From the NCBI GenBank assembly GCA_028277345.1, contig JANQGM010000040.1:1-64000 (forward strand): DNA of 64,000 nt, given 5' to 3'. Under the pieces are notes generated by a model that did not search any database, had not been told where the DNA came from, and saw only the letters and a list, made by a program, of their open reading frames with translations. Within the stretch, counting starts at the first letter, position 1. Each line of letters opens with the position of its first letter. The DNA is from Candidatus Bipolaricaulota bacterium. GTDB taxonomy: Bacteria; Bipolaricaulota; Bipolaricaulia; UBA7950; UBA9294. The position numbers were made by a program, and so were the translations under genes. Shown here one piece after another: positions 8,974 to 17,323 of this stretch.

Positions 8974-9575
8974 GTCCTGCGTTCCTTTCGAATGCGCCAT
9001 TCCACTCGAAGCATCAGCACCAGCAGCAATCCGGTGCAGATGATCGCACGTACCGCGTACACGGTAGCCAAGGTTCCTTTGCTCGACAGCAGCGAGAAGA
9101 TCGGGGCGAGCAGAAGGCCAATCCACATGGTGAAGGATTCGGTGTTGCGGCTGGAATGCCACAGCCGCTTCACAACCGGGAAATAGGCGATGATAAGAAT
9201 GAGCTGAATGGCCAAGTGCGTCAGGGCATGCTGTCGAGAAAACGCCCAGACCAAGAGGATCATCAGCACGCCGCCCAGGCATCCGAGATCGAAGCGATTG
9301 AATCGCGTGCTGCGATCGCCATAGAGTGCGATGGCAAGGGCGACGCCACCGCAGAGAAGGAGATCGGCTGTATTCAGAATGTTGTCAAGCAAGCCGAAAT
9401 CTCCTTCAGCGAGGTAGGTTCCAAGGCTGCCGATCACGGCAATCGTGAAAAAGACCCACATCGCCAGCGCGGGACTGATCTTATTCCTTCGAATCAACCA
9501 GACATAGCGAATCCCAATCACAAGGTTGGTGGTACACACAGCCACGATGGAGAACGCTCGCATCGTCACGATCAC
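8970..9575 (-). CDS. Multi-pass membrane protein of unknown function
   Basis: A 201-residue, mostly hydrophobic protein with about six spans and a basic C-terminus (RVEWRIRKERR). It overlaps the following methyltransferase gene by 4 bases, so the two are probably translated together. A second ATG four codons in is an alternative start. No conserved motif I recognise. Confidence 0.65.
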   Translation of the reverse strand: MIVTMRAFSIVAVCTTNLVIGIRYVWLIRRNKISPALAMWVFFTIAVIGSLGTYLAEGDFGLLDNILNTADLLLCGGVALAIALYGDRSTRFNRFDLGCLGGVLMILLVWAFSRQHALTHLAIQLILIIAYFPVVKRLWHSSRNTESFTMWIGLLLAPIFSLLSSKGTLATVYAVRAIICTGLLLVLMLRVEWRIRKERRT

Positions 9576-9678
9576 ACCCTCCGCCCGAAGGCTCGCAGAT
9601 GATCGAAGTCTAGCGGCTCATCGAACCGGGTTCCAGAAACCACGCGACGATTCAGTATCATTCACGCTGGAGGGTTCG

Positions 9679-10383
9679 ATGGCGAAAGACGCATTTGGCA
9701 TTCCGGGCAACTCGGAGAATATGGCCGCGTTCTTTGACACACGGGCGTCGGACTATGACGCTCACATGCTGACGCATGTCGAGGATGCGCCAACCTACTA
9801 CCAAACGATCGCCGATAGTCTTCCGAGCCTTCGTTCCGGGTGCCGTATTCTCGACCTTGGCGTGGGAACTGGTCTTGAGCTTGATCACCTTTTCGCCCGA
9901 TTTCCCGATGCGCGTGTCACAGGCATCGATCTATCGGGTGAGATGTTGGAACGCGCCCGTCACCGATATCGATCCACCAGCTTTCAGCTACGCACCATCC
10001 ACGCGTCCTTTCTGGATTGGAATTTCGGATTCACAATCTATGACGCCGTGATTTCATCCATGGCGATCCATCACTGGCCGCCCCCTGTGAAGCGCACCTT
10101 GTACCGCCGGATCGGACGAGCCCTGCGCCCCGGCGGGTGGTTTGTCAATGGAGACTATATCGAATCCGAAGCCGTCGCTGTGGAGCGGCTGCGCGCCTTT
10201 ACGGCGCAAAAGATCGATCCGCATCACGCGCTTCACATCGATCTGCCACTATCCCTCGACCAGGAATTGAAGCTCCTTGAAGCATCCGGCTACACGAGGC
10301 GGCACGTCGCCTTCCAACGTTCCCATGCCGCCATTATCGCGGCGAGCCCATTCAATTCCGACGAGCAGGCTATCGGTTCGTGA
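9679..10383 (+). CDS. Class I SAM-dependent methyltransferase
   Basis: A 234-residue enzyme. Motif I ILDLGVGTGLE lies near 57-67, VTGIDLSGEML near 82 gives the acidic SAM ribose ligand, and ISSMAIHHW near 121 followed by ALRPGGWF near 148 is typical of UbiE/tRNA-carboxymethyl-type methyltransferases. The start at 9679 follows GGAGG; the upstream extension lacks a ribosome site and crosses the divergent promoter gap. The end overlaps the convergent SPFH gene by 14 bases. Substrate unknown. Confidence 0.8.
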   Translation: MAKDAFGIPGNSENMAAFFDTRASDYDAHMLTHVEDAPTYYQTIADSLPSLRSGCRILDLGVGTGLELDHLFARFPDARVTGIDLSGEMLERARHRYRSTSFQLRTIHASFLDWNFGFTIYDAVISSMAIHHWPPPVKRTLYRRIGRALRPGGWFVNGDYIESEAVAVERLRAFTAQKIDPHHALHIDLPLSLDQELKLLEASGYTRRHVAFQRSHAAIIAASPFNSDEQAIGS

Positions 10384-11275
10384 AGTCCCCGAGATTCAGG
10401 ATTTCGAAGGGACCGCCTTCACCACTCATGATCAGGGTATCCGGGAAGCTCCCGTTCCATGCCTGGATCATTTGCAGCATGACATACTCCATGCCTCCCT
10501 GGGCTTGAATCGCTTCGGCTTGAATACGGATCTTCTCAGCCTCGGCCTTGGCACGCTCGATTTCTTGCTGGGCTTCGAACTCCACTTGTTGCAGCTTGTT
10601 CTCGGCTTCCAGTGCACGTTGTTCGGCGATTACCTTGTCTTCGATGGACTGGGTGAACTGGGTGCTGAACTTCAGGTTCGTCACGGCAACGCTGGTGACG
10701 TTGATCTCGTACTGCTGAAGACGAACGCGCAAATCGGAGAGGATCGTATCCCTCAGTGCCGCTCGGTTCTGCAACATCTCCTCAGGCGTGTACTGCGCCG
10801 TACTTGCCTTGACGATATCTTCGATCGCCGGATCGATAATGGCCGTACGATAGTCGCGAATGACCTCTTGGTACAGCTTGGCTGCACCCAGTGGGATCAC
10901 GTGATAATTGACGGTAATGGTTGCATCGACATCCTGAAGGTCGTTGGATGCGGCTTCCACCGTCTTTGTGCGTTCTTGAATCTGAACGCTGATGGCATCG
11001 ACGCTGTCTCGAATCGGAACCACCCAATAGAGCCCGGGGGCCTTCATCGCCCCCGTCGCAGCGCTCCAACGAAGGACGATCCCTTGATGCCCGGTGGGAA
11101 CCGTTCCAAACCCCTGAACGACGATAAATGACAGGATCAAGACCAGGATATTCAAGACGAGGGGAACGGCTTTGACGCGCGTCCGCTCAGCCTCCCGATC
11201 GAACCGAACCGGACGCAACGCAAGGAATAGCCCTCCCGTGACGCCAATGACAATGAGCAGTTTAATGCCTAGCAT
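10370..11275 (-). CDS. Prohibitin/SPFH-domain membrane protein
   Basis: A 301-residue protein with two hydrophobic N-terminal spans (about 3-20 and 37-58), then an SPFH/prohibitin domain (GTVPTGHQGIVLRWSAATG near 58-76, through about 220) and a long Glu/Lys/Ala-rich coiled coil (about 215-262). Prohibitin-type proteins form ring-like membrane scaffolds that act with proteases or lipid domains. The gene follows zupT by 54 bases on the same strand, but a functional link is not evident. Confidence 0.85.
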   Translation of the reverse strand: MLGIKLLIVIGVTGGLFLALRPVRFDREAERTRVKAVPLVLNILVLILSFIVVQGFGTVPTGHQGIVLRWSAATGAMKAPGLYWVVPIRDSVDAISVQIQERTKTVEAASNDLQDVDATITVNYHVIPLGAAKLYQEVIRDYRTAIIDPAIEDIVKASTAQYTPEEMLQNRAALRDTILSDLRVRLQQYEINVTSVAVTNLKFSTQFTQSIEDKVIAEQRALEAENKLQQVEFEAQQEIERAKAEAEKIRIQAEAIQAQGGMEYVMLQMIQAWNGSFPDTLIMSGEGGPFEILNLGDFTNR

Positions 11276-11329
11276 TCGTTCTCCTTTTGTTTACCGTGAA
11301 ACCTGCTCGTAGACGCAAGCCCCTCCAGG

Positions 11330-12091
11330 TTATTGCAGCAACCACAGGCTTAGCGCCATCACGAGCATACCCAAAATGGCACCACTGATGGCCAAGTGTT
11401 CGTGACCGAATGACCTCGCCACAGGGATCAACTCGTCCAGCGAGATAAAGACCATAATGCCTCCGACGCCGGCCAAGACATAGCCCAAGATCGTCTCGGA
11501 GAGAATGGGCAACAGAATCAATGCTGCCACTCCAGCCCCGACGGGCTCCGCGACGCCGGAGAGGAACGAATAGAAGAAGGCCTTTTTCCGGCTCCCGGTA
11601 GCCGCGTAGATGGGAGCAGCCACAGCCAAACCTTCCGGGATATTGTGAATGGCAATGGCCACCGCAATGGCGATTCCCAAGGACGGATCTTCCAAGGCTC
11701 CGGCAAAGGCGGCCATGCCTTCCGGAAAGTTGTGGATTCCGATCCCCAACGCCACGAAAAGACCCGTCTTCATAAGACTGGAACTTCGCATCCCCATGCC
11801 CTTGTGCTCCTCTTGCCCGAGATAGTCATGAGGTACGAGGGCATCAATGGCAAACATGACGAGCATGCCCAAGAAGAAGGCCACATGCGCAGGCATGAAG
11901 CCGACGCTCTCAACGCCTCCCTGGAGCAGCTCGATGAATGAGACATGGATCATCACGCCTGCCGAGAATCCCAACGTGAGTGTCATGAACCGAGGCCCGG
12001 GCTTGCGCACAGCGATCCCGAGGAAGCTCCCGATGGTCGTCGACAATCCCGCCAACGTGGACAGCACGAGTGCAAATCCGACAGTTCCCAC
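11330..12091 (-). CDS. zupT: ZIP-family metal transporter (ZupT-like)
   Basis: A 253-residue inner-membrane divalent-metal (zinc, possibly iron) importer with eight predicted spans. The two signature metal-site helices are present: HNFPEGMA near 119 and HNIPEGLAVA near 147. A His/Glu/Lys loop (EEHKG near 94) sits between spans 3 and 4. The gene starts 9 bases after the PKD-lipoprotein gene, so it is the last member of the minus-strand surface-protein run. ZIP family is certain; the exact metal is not. Confidence 0.88.
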   Translation of the reverse strand: MGTVGFALVLSTLAGLSTTIGSFLGIAVRKPGPRFMTLTLGFSAGVMIHVSFIELLQGGVESVGFMPAHVAFFLGMLVMFAIDALVPHDYLGQEEHKGMGMRSSSLMKTGLFVALGIGIHNFPEGMAAFAGALEDPSLGIAIAVAIAIHNIPEGLAVAAPIYAATGSRKKAFFYSFLSGVAEPVGAGVAALILLPILSETILGYVLAGVGGIMVFISLDELIPVARSFGHEHLAISGAILGMLVMALSLWLLQ

Positions 12092-12100
12092 ACAGCCTCC

Positions 12101-13141
12101 TTACTTGTCCTGCGATGTCGGACGATGAACCCTCGCCTGGCTCGTGAGGAGTGTGTTCTCGCCCACATCGTAGAACCACACTTGCCCGGATTGCCATTCG
12201 GCCTCCAATCCGGCGGGCAGCTCACCAATTTGCCACATTGTCGGCGGATCTCCTGTTGTTTCGACAATCACATAGACCTGTCCCGCATACTGGTAGTATC
12301 CCACCGGATACGGAGCCGAATTCACAAACTCCCAATCCACCGGAACGCCAGCCGCCACGTGCGCGGGGAAAAAGAGCAAATGAACGCTCTGCGCCACCGG
12401 ACGAACGATCGACGCGAACAAGATCGCCGTATCCTCGCAATCGCCAATGCCCTCGACCAACGTTTCCAAGGGATAGCGCGGCCACTCATCCGGACGGCTG
12501 TCGAGGGTGTAGGGGATCACGTCAGTGACGAAATCCAAGACAAACTGAAGAAAGCCATAATAGGTCGACAGCGAATCCGCGTAATAGGGAGAGATCGCAT
12601 TCAACATCGTGTCCGTCAGGGATTCAATGAACTCGTCATCGCGTGGATCCGTCACGTATTTGTACCAATCGCACGGACCATAGTCCTGACACCAGGGCCG
12701 GGTGGTGATCGCTTGGAACGTCGCATAGTGGGCGGTCGGCACGGCGACCTCCCATGTCCAATCCGTGGCGTGCGAACGCCATTGGAACTCCAAATCGATC
12801 GTTTGGCTGGCTGTCACCACAATCGACGCTTGAGCGCTTGCCTGCTCCCCGTCGTCGTCCGTGACCGTCAGTGTCGCGAGGTAAATGCCGGGTGCCGTGT
12901 AGGTATGAGAGGTTGATGCTCCTTGCGCCGTCCAGCCATCTCCGAAATCCCATTGGTACTGAACAATCGTTCCGTCCGAATCCGAAGATCCATTCCCGCT
13001 GAATGTGACCGACAAAGGACTCTCTCCACTGCTGGTCGTCAACTGGAGGACGGCAATGGGCGGGGTGTTGACCCACAGGAAACATCCCGACAGTCCGAGG
13101 AGAAGGATACCGAGCACCAGGCGAAGCATCGTTTTAACCAT
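12101..13141 (-). CDS. PKD-domain lipoprotein with transglutaminase-like domain
   Basis: A 346-residue exported lipoprotein: hydrophobic N-terminus ending in the lipobox LSGC (Cys20). A PKD domain at about 28-112 includes YQWDFGDGW and the strand end YLATLTVTDDDGE. The C-terminal domain contains EGIGDCEDTAIL near 230, which resembles the Cys nucleophile motif of transglutaminase-like proteins. A His (FFPAHVAAG) follows and could complete a Cys-His-Asp triad. Probably anchored outside the membrane and acting on proteins or peptides; substrate unknown. Confidence 0.7.
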   Translation of the reverse strand: MVKTMLRLVLGILLLGLSGCFLWVNTPPIAVLQLTTSSGESPLSVTFSGNGSSDSDGTIVQYQWDFGDGWTAQGASTSHTYTAPGIYLATLTVTDDDGEQASAQASIVVTASQTIDLEFQWRSHATDWTWEVAVPTAHYATFQAITTRPWCQDYGPCDWYKYVTDPRDDEFIESLTDTMLNAISPYYADSLSTYYGFLQFVLDFVTDVIPYTLDSRPDEWPRYPLETLVEGIGDCEDTAILFASIVRPVAQSVHLLFFPAHVAAGVPVDWEFVNSAPYPVGYYQYAGQVYVIVETTGDPPTMWQIGELPAGLEAEWQSGQVWFYDVGENTLLTSQARVHRPTSQDK

Positions 13142-13195
13142 GCTGTATGCTAGTAGGCGAGCCTGGCCGAGTCAACGCCGGTAACGAAGAACGCG

Positions 13196-14365
13196 TTAGC
13201 GAATTCGGAATCCACGAACTCCGACGACCGGATTCTCGCCTCCGTAGTCGAAGGACACGACGGCTTGGTAGATGTCGGCCGCCAGCCGCTCTCCGTTGCC
13301 GGCAGGTTCGACGATCGAGACAATACGCTTGCTGAGAGGCAAAACTTTAAACTCCTCGACGCTCAGTTCGCGTACCACCGTTCCCGTGCGATCGATGATC
13401 TGCGCTGAGCCGGTAACCACCAGTTCGACATTGCCCGTATTCTCGAACAGAGCGAAAAGGATGAGCGGATTCGTTTCTCCGACCTGTACATCGACCACTT
13501 GACCGGATTCTACCTCCGAGCCGAAGACCGTCGTATAGATCTTGATCGCCGTCCGGTAGATGCTGACCACGCGCGTTCCGGCGGAGTCTTCCGTTTGGGG
13601 CCGCGACTCAATGAAAACAGCGGACCAATACGTCCCGTCGACATCCTGCGGCATCGTCACCGTCAGCGTGACATCGCGCGATTCATCCGGTTGCAACGTG
13701 AGTCGATCGTGCGACAGTTCAATCCAAGCGGCATTCGAGCGATTGATGGAATCAAAGCGCCCGCCTCCACTCTCTTGGCTCGTGAACTCAACGCGCTGCG
13801 CCGCGGTCTCGTAGATCACCAAGCCCTCGAAACTCTCGTTGCACTGGATTCTGAGCCTGATTTGAGCGTGTCCCGCCTCGGTGATCGACTCGACGCTCCG
13901 GCCGACCCACACGTACGCGCTTGCCGACGCCTCAGGAACTGTGCCAATCGTGTCCTTGGACACCCACTCGGCCCCAGCGATGCTGTCTGTCGCCTGGGGT
14001 GACAGCGATTGCACCGTACCGGATAGGCCGAGGTCCTCCCCGGATGCAGGCAATTGCACCGTATACACCACCTCGACAATTTCCCCTGCTGTGAAGGCGC
14101 GCTCAAATACCCATCGCGCCGAGTTCAGCCGCATTCCCCAATCGTGTTCTCCATCTTCGAACCGCTGCCAATCTCCGACGGCCAGCGTGAGATCCTCAAC
14201 CTCATCGGTATCGTTGAGCACGGTCAGCATGTAGGTTTCCGTCGTTCCCAATTCTTGCTCCAGGTGATGGGCTGCCGGGAGCACGCGAAACGCGCCCACT
14301 TCACTGGCGAAACAGAGTACGACGCTGAGCAGCAGACCCAACCCTACAAAGGTGCGATTGGACAT
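13196..14365 (-). CDS. Secreted Ig-fold protein, fimbrial-chaperone or DUF916-like
   Basis: A 389-residue protein with a signal peptide (about 1-26). I start at 14365 because GGAAGGA lies 7 bases upstream. The mature N-terminus (RVLPAAHHLEQEL, then TYMLTVLNDTDEVEDLTL) and QPDESRDVTLTVTMPQDV in the middle resemble the two beta-sandwich domains of periplasmic pilus chaperones and DUF916 proteins that bind WxL-type proteins. The neighbour at 14383 looks like a secreted structural subunit, which supports a chaperone or partner role. This is inference from shape and context. Confidence 0.5.
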   Translation of the reverse strand: MSNRTFVGLGLLLSVVLCFASEVGAFRVLPAAHHLEQELGTTETYMLTVLNDTDEVEDLTLAVGDWQRFEDGEHDWGMRLNSARWVFERAFTAGEIVEVVYTVQLPASGEDLGLSGTVQSLSPQATDSIAGAEWVSKDTIGTVPEASASAYVWVGRSVESITEAGHAQIRLRIQCNESFEGLVIYETAAQRVEFTSQESGGGRFDSINRSNAAWIELSHDRLTLQPDESRDVTLTVTMPQDVDGTYWSAVFIESRPQTEDSAGTRVVSIYRTAIKIYTTVFGSEVESGQVVDVQVGETNPLILFALFENTGNVELVVTGSAQIIDRTGTVVRELSVEEFKVLPLSKRIVSIVEPAGNGERLAADIYQAVVSFDYGGENPVVGVRGFRIR

Positions 14366-14382
14366 CGATCCGTCCTTCCACA

Positions 14383-15195
14383 TCAGTAATCCGATGTCAC
14401 GGTATACATAATTCCAATAGTGTACGTTCCTTCAGGCAGACCGGCGAAGTCATCATCCGAGACCGTGAGCGCATATGAAACATCAATGGTCGTTTCACCC
14501 GCCCCGGCGTGGTAGGAGGGGATATCCACCTGGAAAATGCGTTCAACCACGGAGGACTGCGCATCCTCAGGAATCGTCATCGACAGTTCGTAATCAAGCC
14601 CCCATCCCGACGAAGAGCTGGAGACGAGCAGAGCCGTGGTCGAGAATCCGGGGTAGGTTCCGGAATTGAGGATCGAGGGGAACTCGACCGTCGATCCGGA
14701 TTCCACCTGAATCGAGAGGGACGAGCCCTCACACGCGGGTCCGTCCAATGCGCCCAAGAGTAGGTCATCGCCTCCTCCAGAGGCATCGAACGAAACAGCA
14801 ATCGGAATCTCACGAACATCCCAAGCGCCGTAGAGCCATAGGTAGAATCGTTCTCTTTTTCGTGTGATGTTGAACTGCAATCCGGGGATGGGGTCGTCAA
14901 CTCGCGTGAAATCGGACGACGACCACACATCAATGTCCTCATCCGATAGGCAATGTCCCACGCCCAGCACCCAGGATTCAGGGATTCCATTGCTCGGCGA
15001 AACGACGCGATAGACAAAGCGCGTCATGTCCCATTTCTTGTAATAGCGATGGGATTGCAGCGTCACCGTAATATCCCCCAGCGTCACGGCCAAGCTCTCC
15101 AGTCCGAAAACCAGCAGGATCACTGAGGCAAGAATCATGGCGCCGCACTGCTTTCCGAGCGTGCGCGAGACCATTGGGATCCGCGAATTCCTCAT
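14383..15195 (-). CDS. Secreted beta-rich protein, possible pilin or coat-like subunit
   Basis: About 270 residues with a basic N-terminus, a hydrophobic signal segment and an all-beta mature part. The end, GTYTIGIMYTVTSDY, resembles the final strand of spore-coat-U, pilin and WxL-type subunits. The start is unsure: an ATG at 15282 overlaps the sigma-like gene stop (ATGA) but would put about 47 residues before the signal helix, while 15219, 15195 and 15174 give more normal signal peptides without a strong ribosome site. It lies just upstream of the chaperone-like gene. Confidence 0.5.
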   Translation of the reverse strand: MRNSRIPMVSRTLGKQCGAMILASVILLVFGLESLAVTLGDITVTLQSHRYYKKWDMTRFVYRVVSPSNGIPESWVLGVGHCLSDEDIDVWSSSDFTRVDDPIPGLQFNITRKRERFYLWLYGAWDVREIPIAVSFDASGGGDDLLLGALDGPACEGSSLSIQVESGSTVEFPSILNSGTYPGFSTTALLVSSSSSGWGLDYELSMTIPEDAQSSVVERIFQVDIPSYHAGAGETTIDVSYALTVSDDDFAGLPEGTYTIGIMYTVTSDY

Positions 15196-15278
15196 CCTTG
15201 TGTTTCCATTTGGCTGCATAGTGTGATTCTGCCTGCCCGCACTCGGACGTAGACGCCAGAGGCGCCCGGCGCCTGCCG

Positions 15279-15938
15279 TCATGTGGAGGGCTTGAACAAG
15301 CTTTGCAATAGATATTGCTGAAGGTCAGCCAGTTTCTCCAATGCGGAGGCCAAACGAATCCGATACTCGACCGGGAACGAAACTGCATGCTTGGATTGGA
15401 TGCGCGAAATATCGATATCGAACACAGGATCGTTCTCACGCTGTTCCGCATTGAGAGACACGTAGCTGAGTGCTTCGCGGGCCTTAAAGACTTCGGCGAG
15501 ACCTTCTTCCGTGATATTGACGGCTTCGGACAGTTCAGCCAGTGACGGCAAGCGCCCGGTTTCCCTTAGCAGCCGCGCTTCAGCCCCTTCAATCTGGCGA
15601 TTGAGATCCTTCATCCACTTCGGCACTTCCGCGCGTTTCACCTGATCGCGAATGTGATGGCGTATTTCGCCCTTGATCAGGTTTTCCGCGTACTGCCTGA
15701 AGCTGTGCCCGTGAGACAAATCATAGTTGTAAACGGCATTCATCAGACCAAGATACCCGGATCTGAATAGCTCCTCAGGGTCGAAGCCGCTCGACGAGAA
15801 ACTCGACGCAATCACATCGTGGATGATTGATGTGCCACGTTGAAGGATCTCTTCCCTCACGGTTTCAAGGTTGCCACGTTCGTCATTCAGTCGAAGCAGA
15901 AGATCATCAAAACTGAGCTCTCGCGTGTTCTCTGTCAT
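15279..15938 (-). CDS. SigB/SigF-type sigma factor lacking region 4
   Basis: A 219-residue protein with sigma-70 region 2 (about 50-100; GYLGLMNAVYNYD, then LIKGEIRHHIRDQ for -10 recognition) and region 3 (about 100-170). It stops at the start of region 4.1 (LEKLADLQQYLLQSLF), so the -35-binding helix-turn-helix is absent. Its paralogue at 28614 continues at this point with a full region 4. Reading past the stop in any frame does not restore it. It lies 1 base after the beta-repeat protein gene. It could act as an alternative, decoy or core-binding regulator. Confidence 0.8.
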   Translation of the reverse strand: MTENTRELSFDDLLLRLNDERGNLETVREEILQRGTSIIHDVIASSFSSSGFDPEELFRSGYLGLMNAVYNYDLSHGHSFRQYAENLIKGEIRHHIRDQVKRAEVPKWMKDLNRQIEGAEARLLRETGRLPSLAELSEAVNITEEGLAEVFKAREALSYVSLNAEQRENDPVFDIDISRIQSKHAVSFPVEYRIRLASALEKLADLQQYLLQSLFKPST

Positions 15939-15939
15939 G

Positions 15940-17124
15940 CTAGTTCCCGAAACTCAGGTCGAATCCAACGGTCACTAACTGGATGCCTGTGAAGTCGAAT
16001 TCCGCCTTCGTGTAAAGGGTTACTCCGTAGAACTGAACATCAGCATAGATGCATTGGCCCGCAAACCCAGTGGCATCGAATGTCGTCAGACTGGTGAAGG
16101 TCACAGGGTCGATGGTCGCCTCGACCGCGATCAGCTGCTCGGCAAAGAAGAACGACGAATCGAACGTCGTCGCCGTCGTGATCAGAACATTGCAGAGTTC
16201 GAACGCGACACCAAAGCGTTGGAAGTCGAAGACAATGGGGATCAAACTCGGCGGAGGAACTTCAGCAAACGACGTATGCGATGTAAAACGAACCACATCG
16301 ATCGTCAAGTCAAGGATGAAGTCAATGCCGGTAATCGTAAATCCGCCGTCCATGCTCATGGATGCGAGAAACGCCATGGCGGGCTCCTCGAAATGATAGC
16401 CCATCTCAAACACAAGCTGGGTCAATCCCGTTTCATCGAACCACGTCGTGTTGCTGGCAAGCAGCCCCATGGTCTCCACTTCGAAGCGAAGCAGCTGTTC
16501 CTCGAAATAGAAGCCGGACACGATAGTAGCGTCAAGCTCAACGGGAGGCGTACAGAGCGTGCCCAAATGCGTGAACAGATAGAGCAGCCGATCGCTGAAC
16601 GGTGCTTCGATGCCTCCGTACAGGTTGACCAGATCTTCCGCGCCGAATCCCGTCAAACTGGAAATCGTGAATCCACAAACAATAGCGGAGGATAGCTCCA
16701 GGATGCCGCCCATGCTGTAGGTTGGCGTTTGCGGACTCCCGATGTCGGCCAGAATCAAGTCAAATCCGAGATGAACGCCCACGATTGAGATGTCGATGTT
16801 CAATTCGTTCCAGGAGAAGGAGGGTTCAAATCGGATTTCCTCTGCAATCTGCACCGCCCCCAAATCCACAGCCAGGGTGACGGCCTCGGACTGAAACCCC
16901 GATAGATCGAATCCTGTTGTCGAGGTAAACGAAAACCCACTGACCGAGAACCCCATCGAAAGATCCGCTCCGATGTTGTAGGTTGCCGGAGGAACCGGCG
17001 TGTACGTTAATCCCAGTCCAACGCTTCCGGAAAAACCCAGCCCCTCAGCATGCCCCACGGCGAATCCCGCCATCACGAGCATTAGGATCAAACCGATCTG
17101 TATTCGAGCGCACATGCGTCGCAT
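15940..17124 (-). CDS. Secreted beta-repeat protein
   Basis: A 394-residue protein starting at 17124, where AGGAGGTCAAC gives a near-perfect ribosome site. A signal peptide (about 1-26) is followed by Gly/Phe/Thr-rich sequence built of irregular repeats with a common core like TTFDATGF or TTGFDLSGF, followed by alternating hydrophobic strands. Copies can be seen near residues 66, 165, 255 and 345-375. This looks like an outer-surface beta-barrel or beta-sheet fibre protein. No family recognised. First gene of the 17.1-12.1 kb minus-strand run. Confidence 0.65.
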   Translation of the reverse strand: MRRMCARIQIGLILMLVMAGFAVGHAEGLGFSGSVGLGLTYTPVPPATYNIGADLSMGFSVSGFSFTSTTGFDLSGFQSEAVTLAVDLGAVQIAEEIRFEPSFSWNELNIDISIVGVHLGFDLILADIGSPQTPTYSMGGILELSSAIVCGFTISSLTGFGAEDLVNLYGGIEAPFSDRLLYLFTHLGTLCTPPVELDATIVSGFYFEEQLLRFEVETMGLLASNTTWFDETGLTQLVFEMGYHFEEPAMAFLASMSMDGGFTITGIDFILDLTIDVVRFTSHTSFAEVPPPSLIPIVFDFQRFGVAFELCNVLITTATTFDSSFFFAEQLIAVEATIDPVTFTSLTTFDATGFAGQCIYADVQFYGVTLYTKAEFDFTGIQLVTVGFDLSFGN

Positions 17125-17246
17125 GTTGACCTCCTCCAGGAACTCGTTTAAGCGTACGCGAAGCACGTTTCTGCCGGAGGGAAACCCGTTCACGCCTGAT
17201 TGTGGCTTTGTCCTTGGCAAGTTGGACACATGGCCCTATCGGCGAC

Positions 17247-17280
17247 AACAAAACCCGCTTGCCATCTCGACAAGCGGGCT
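17247..17280 (-). terminator. Rho-independent terminator after the serine operon
   Basis: Read on the minus strand, CCCGCTTG (17278-17271) and CAAGCGGG (17261-17254) form an 8-bp stem with a 9-base loop, followed by TTTTGTT. It lies about 45 bases past the DUF1015 stop codon. Confidence 0.85.
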
Positions 17281-17323
17281 CAATGTTTCACAAACGATCC
17301 TCGACGGGATCGGACTCGAATCT

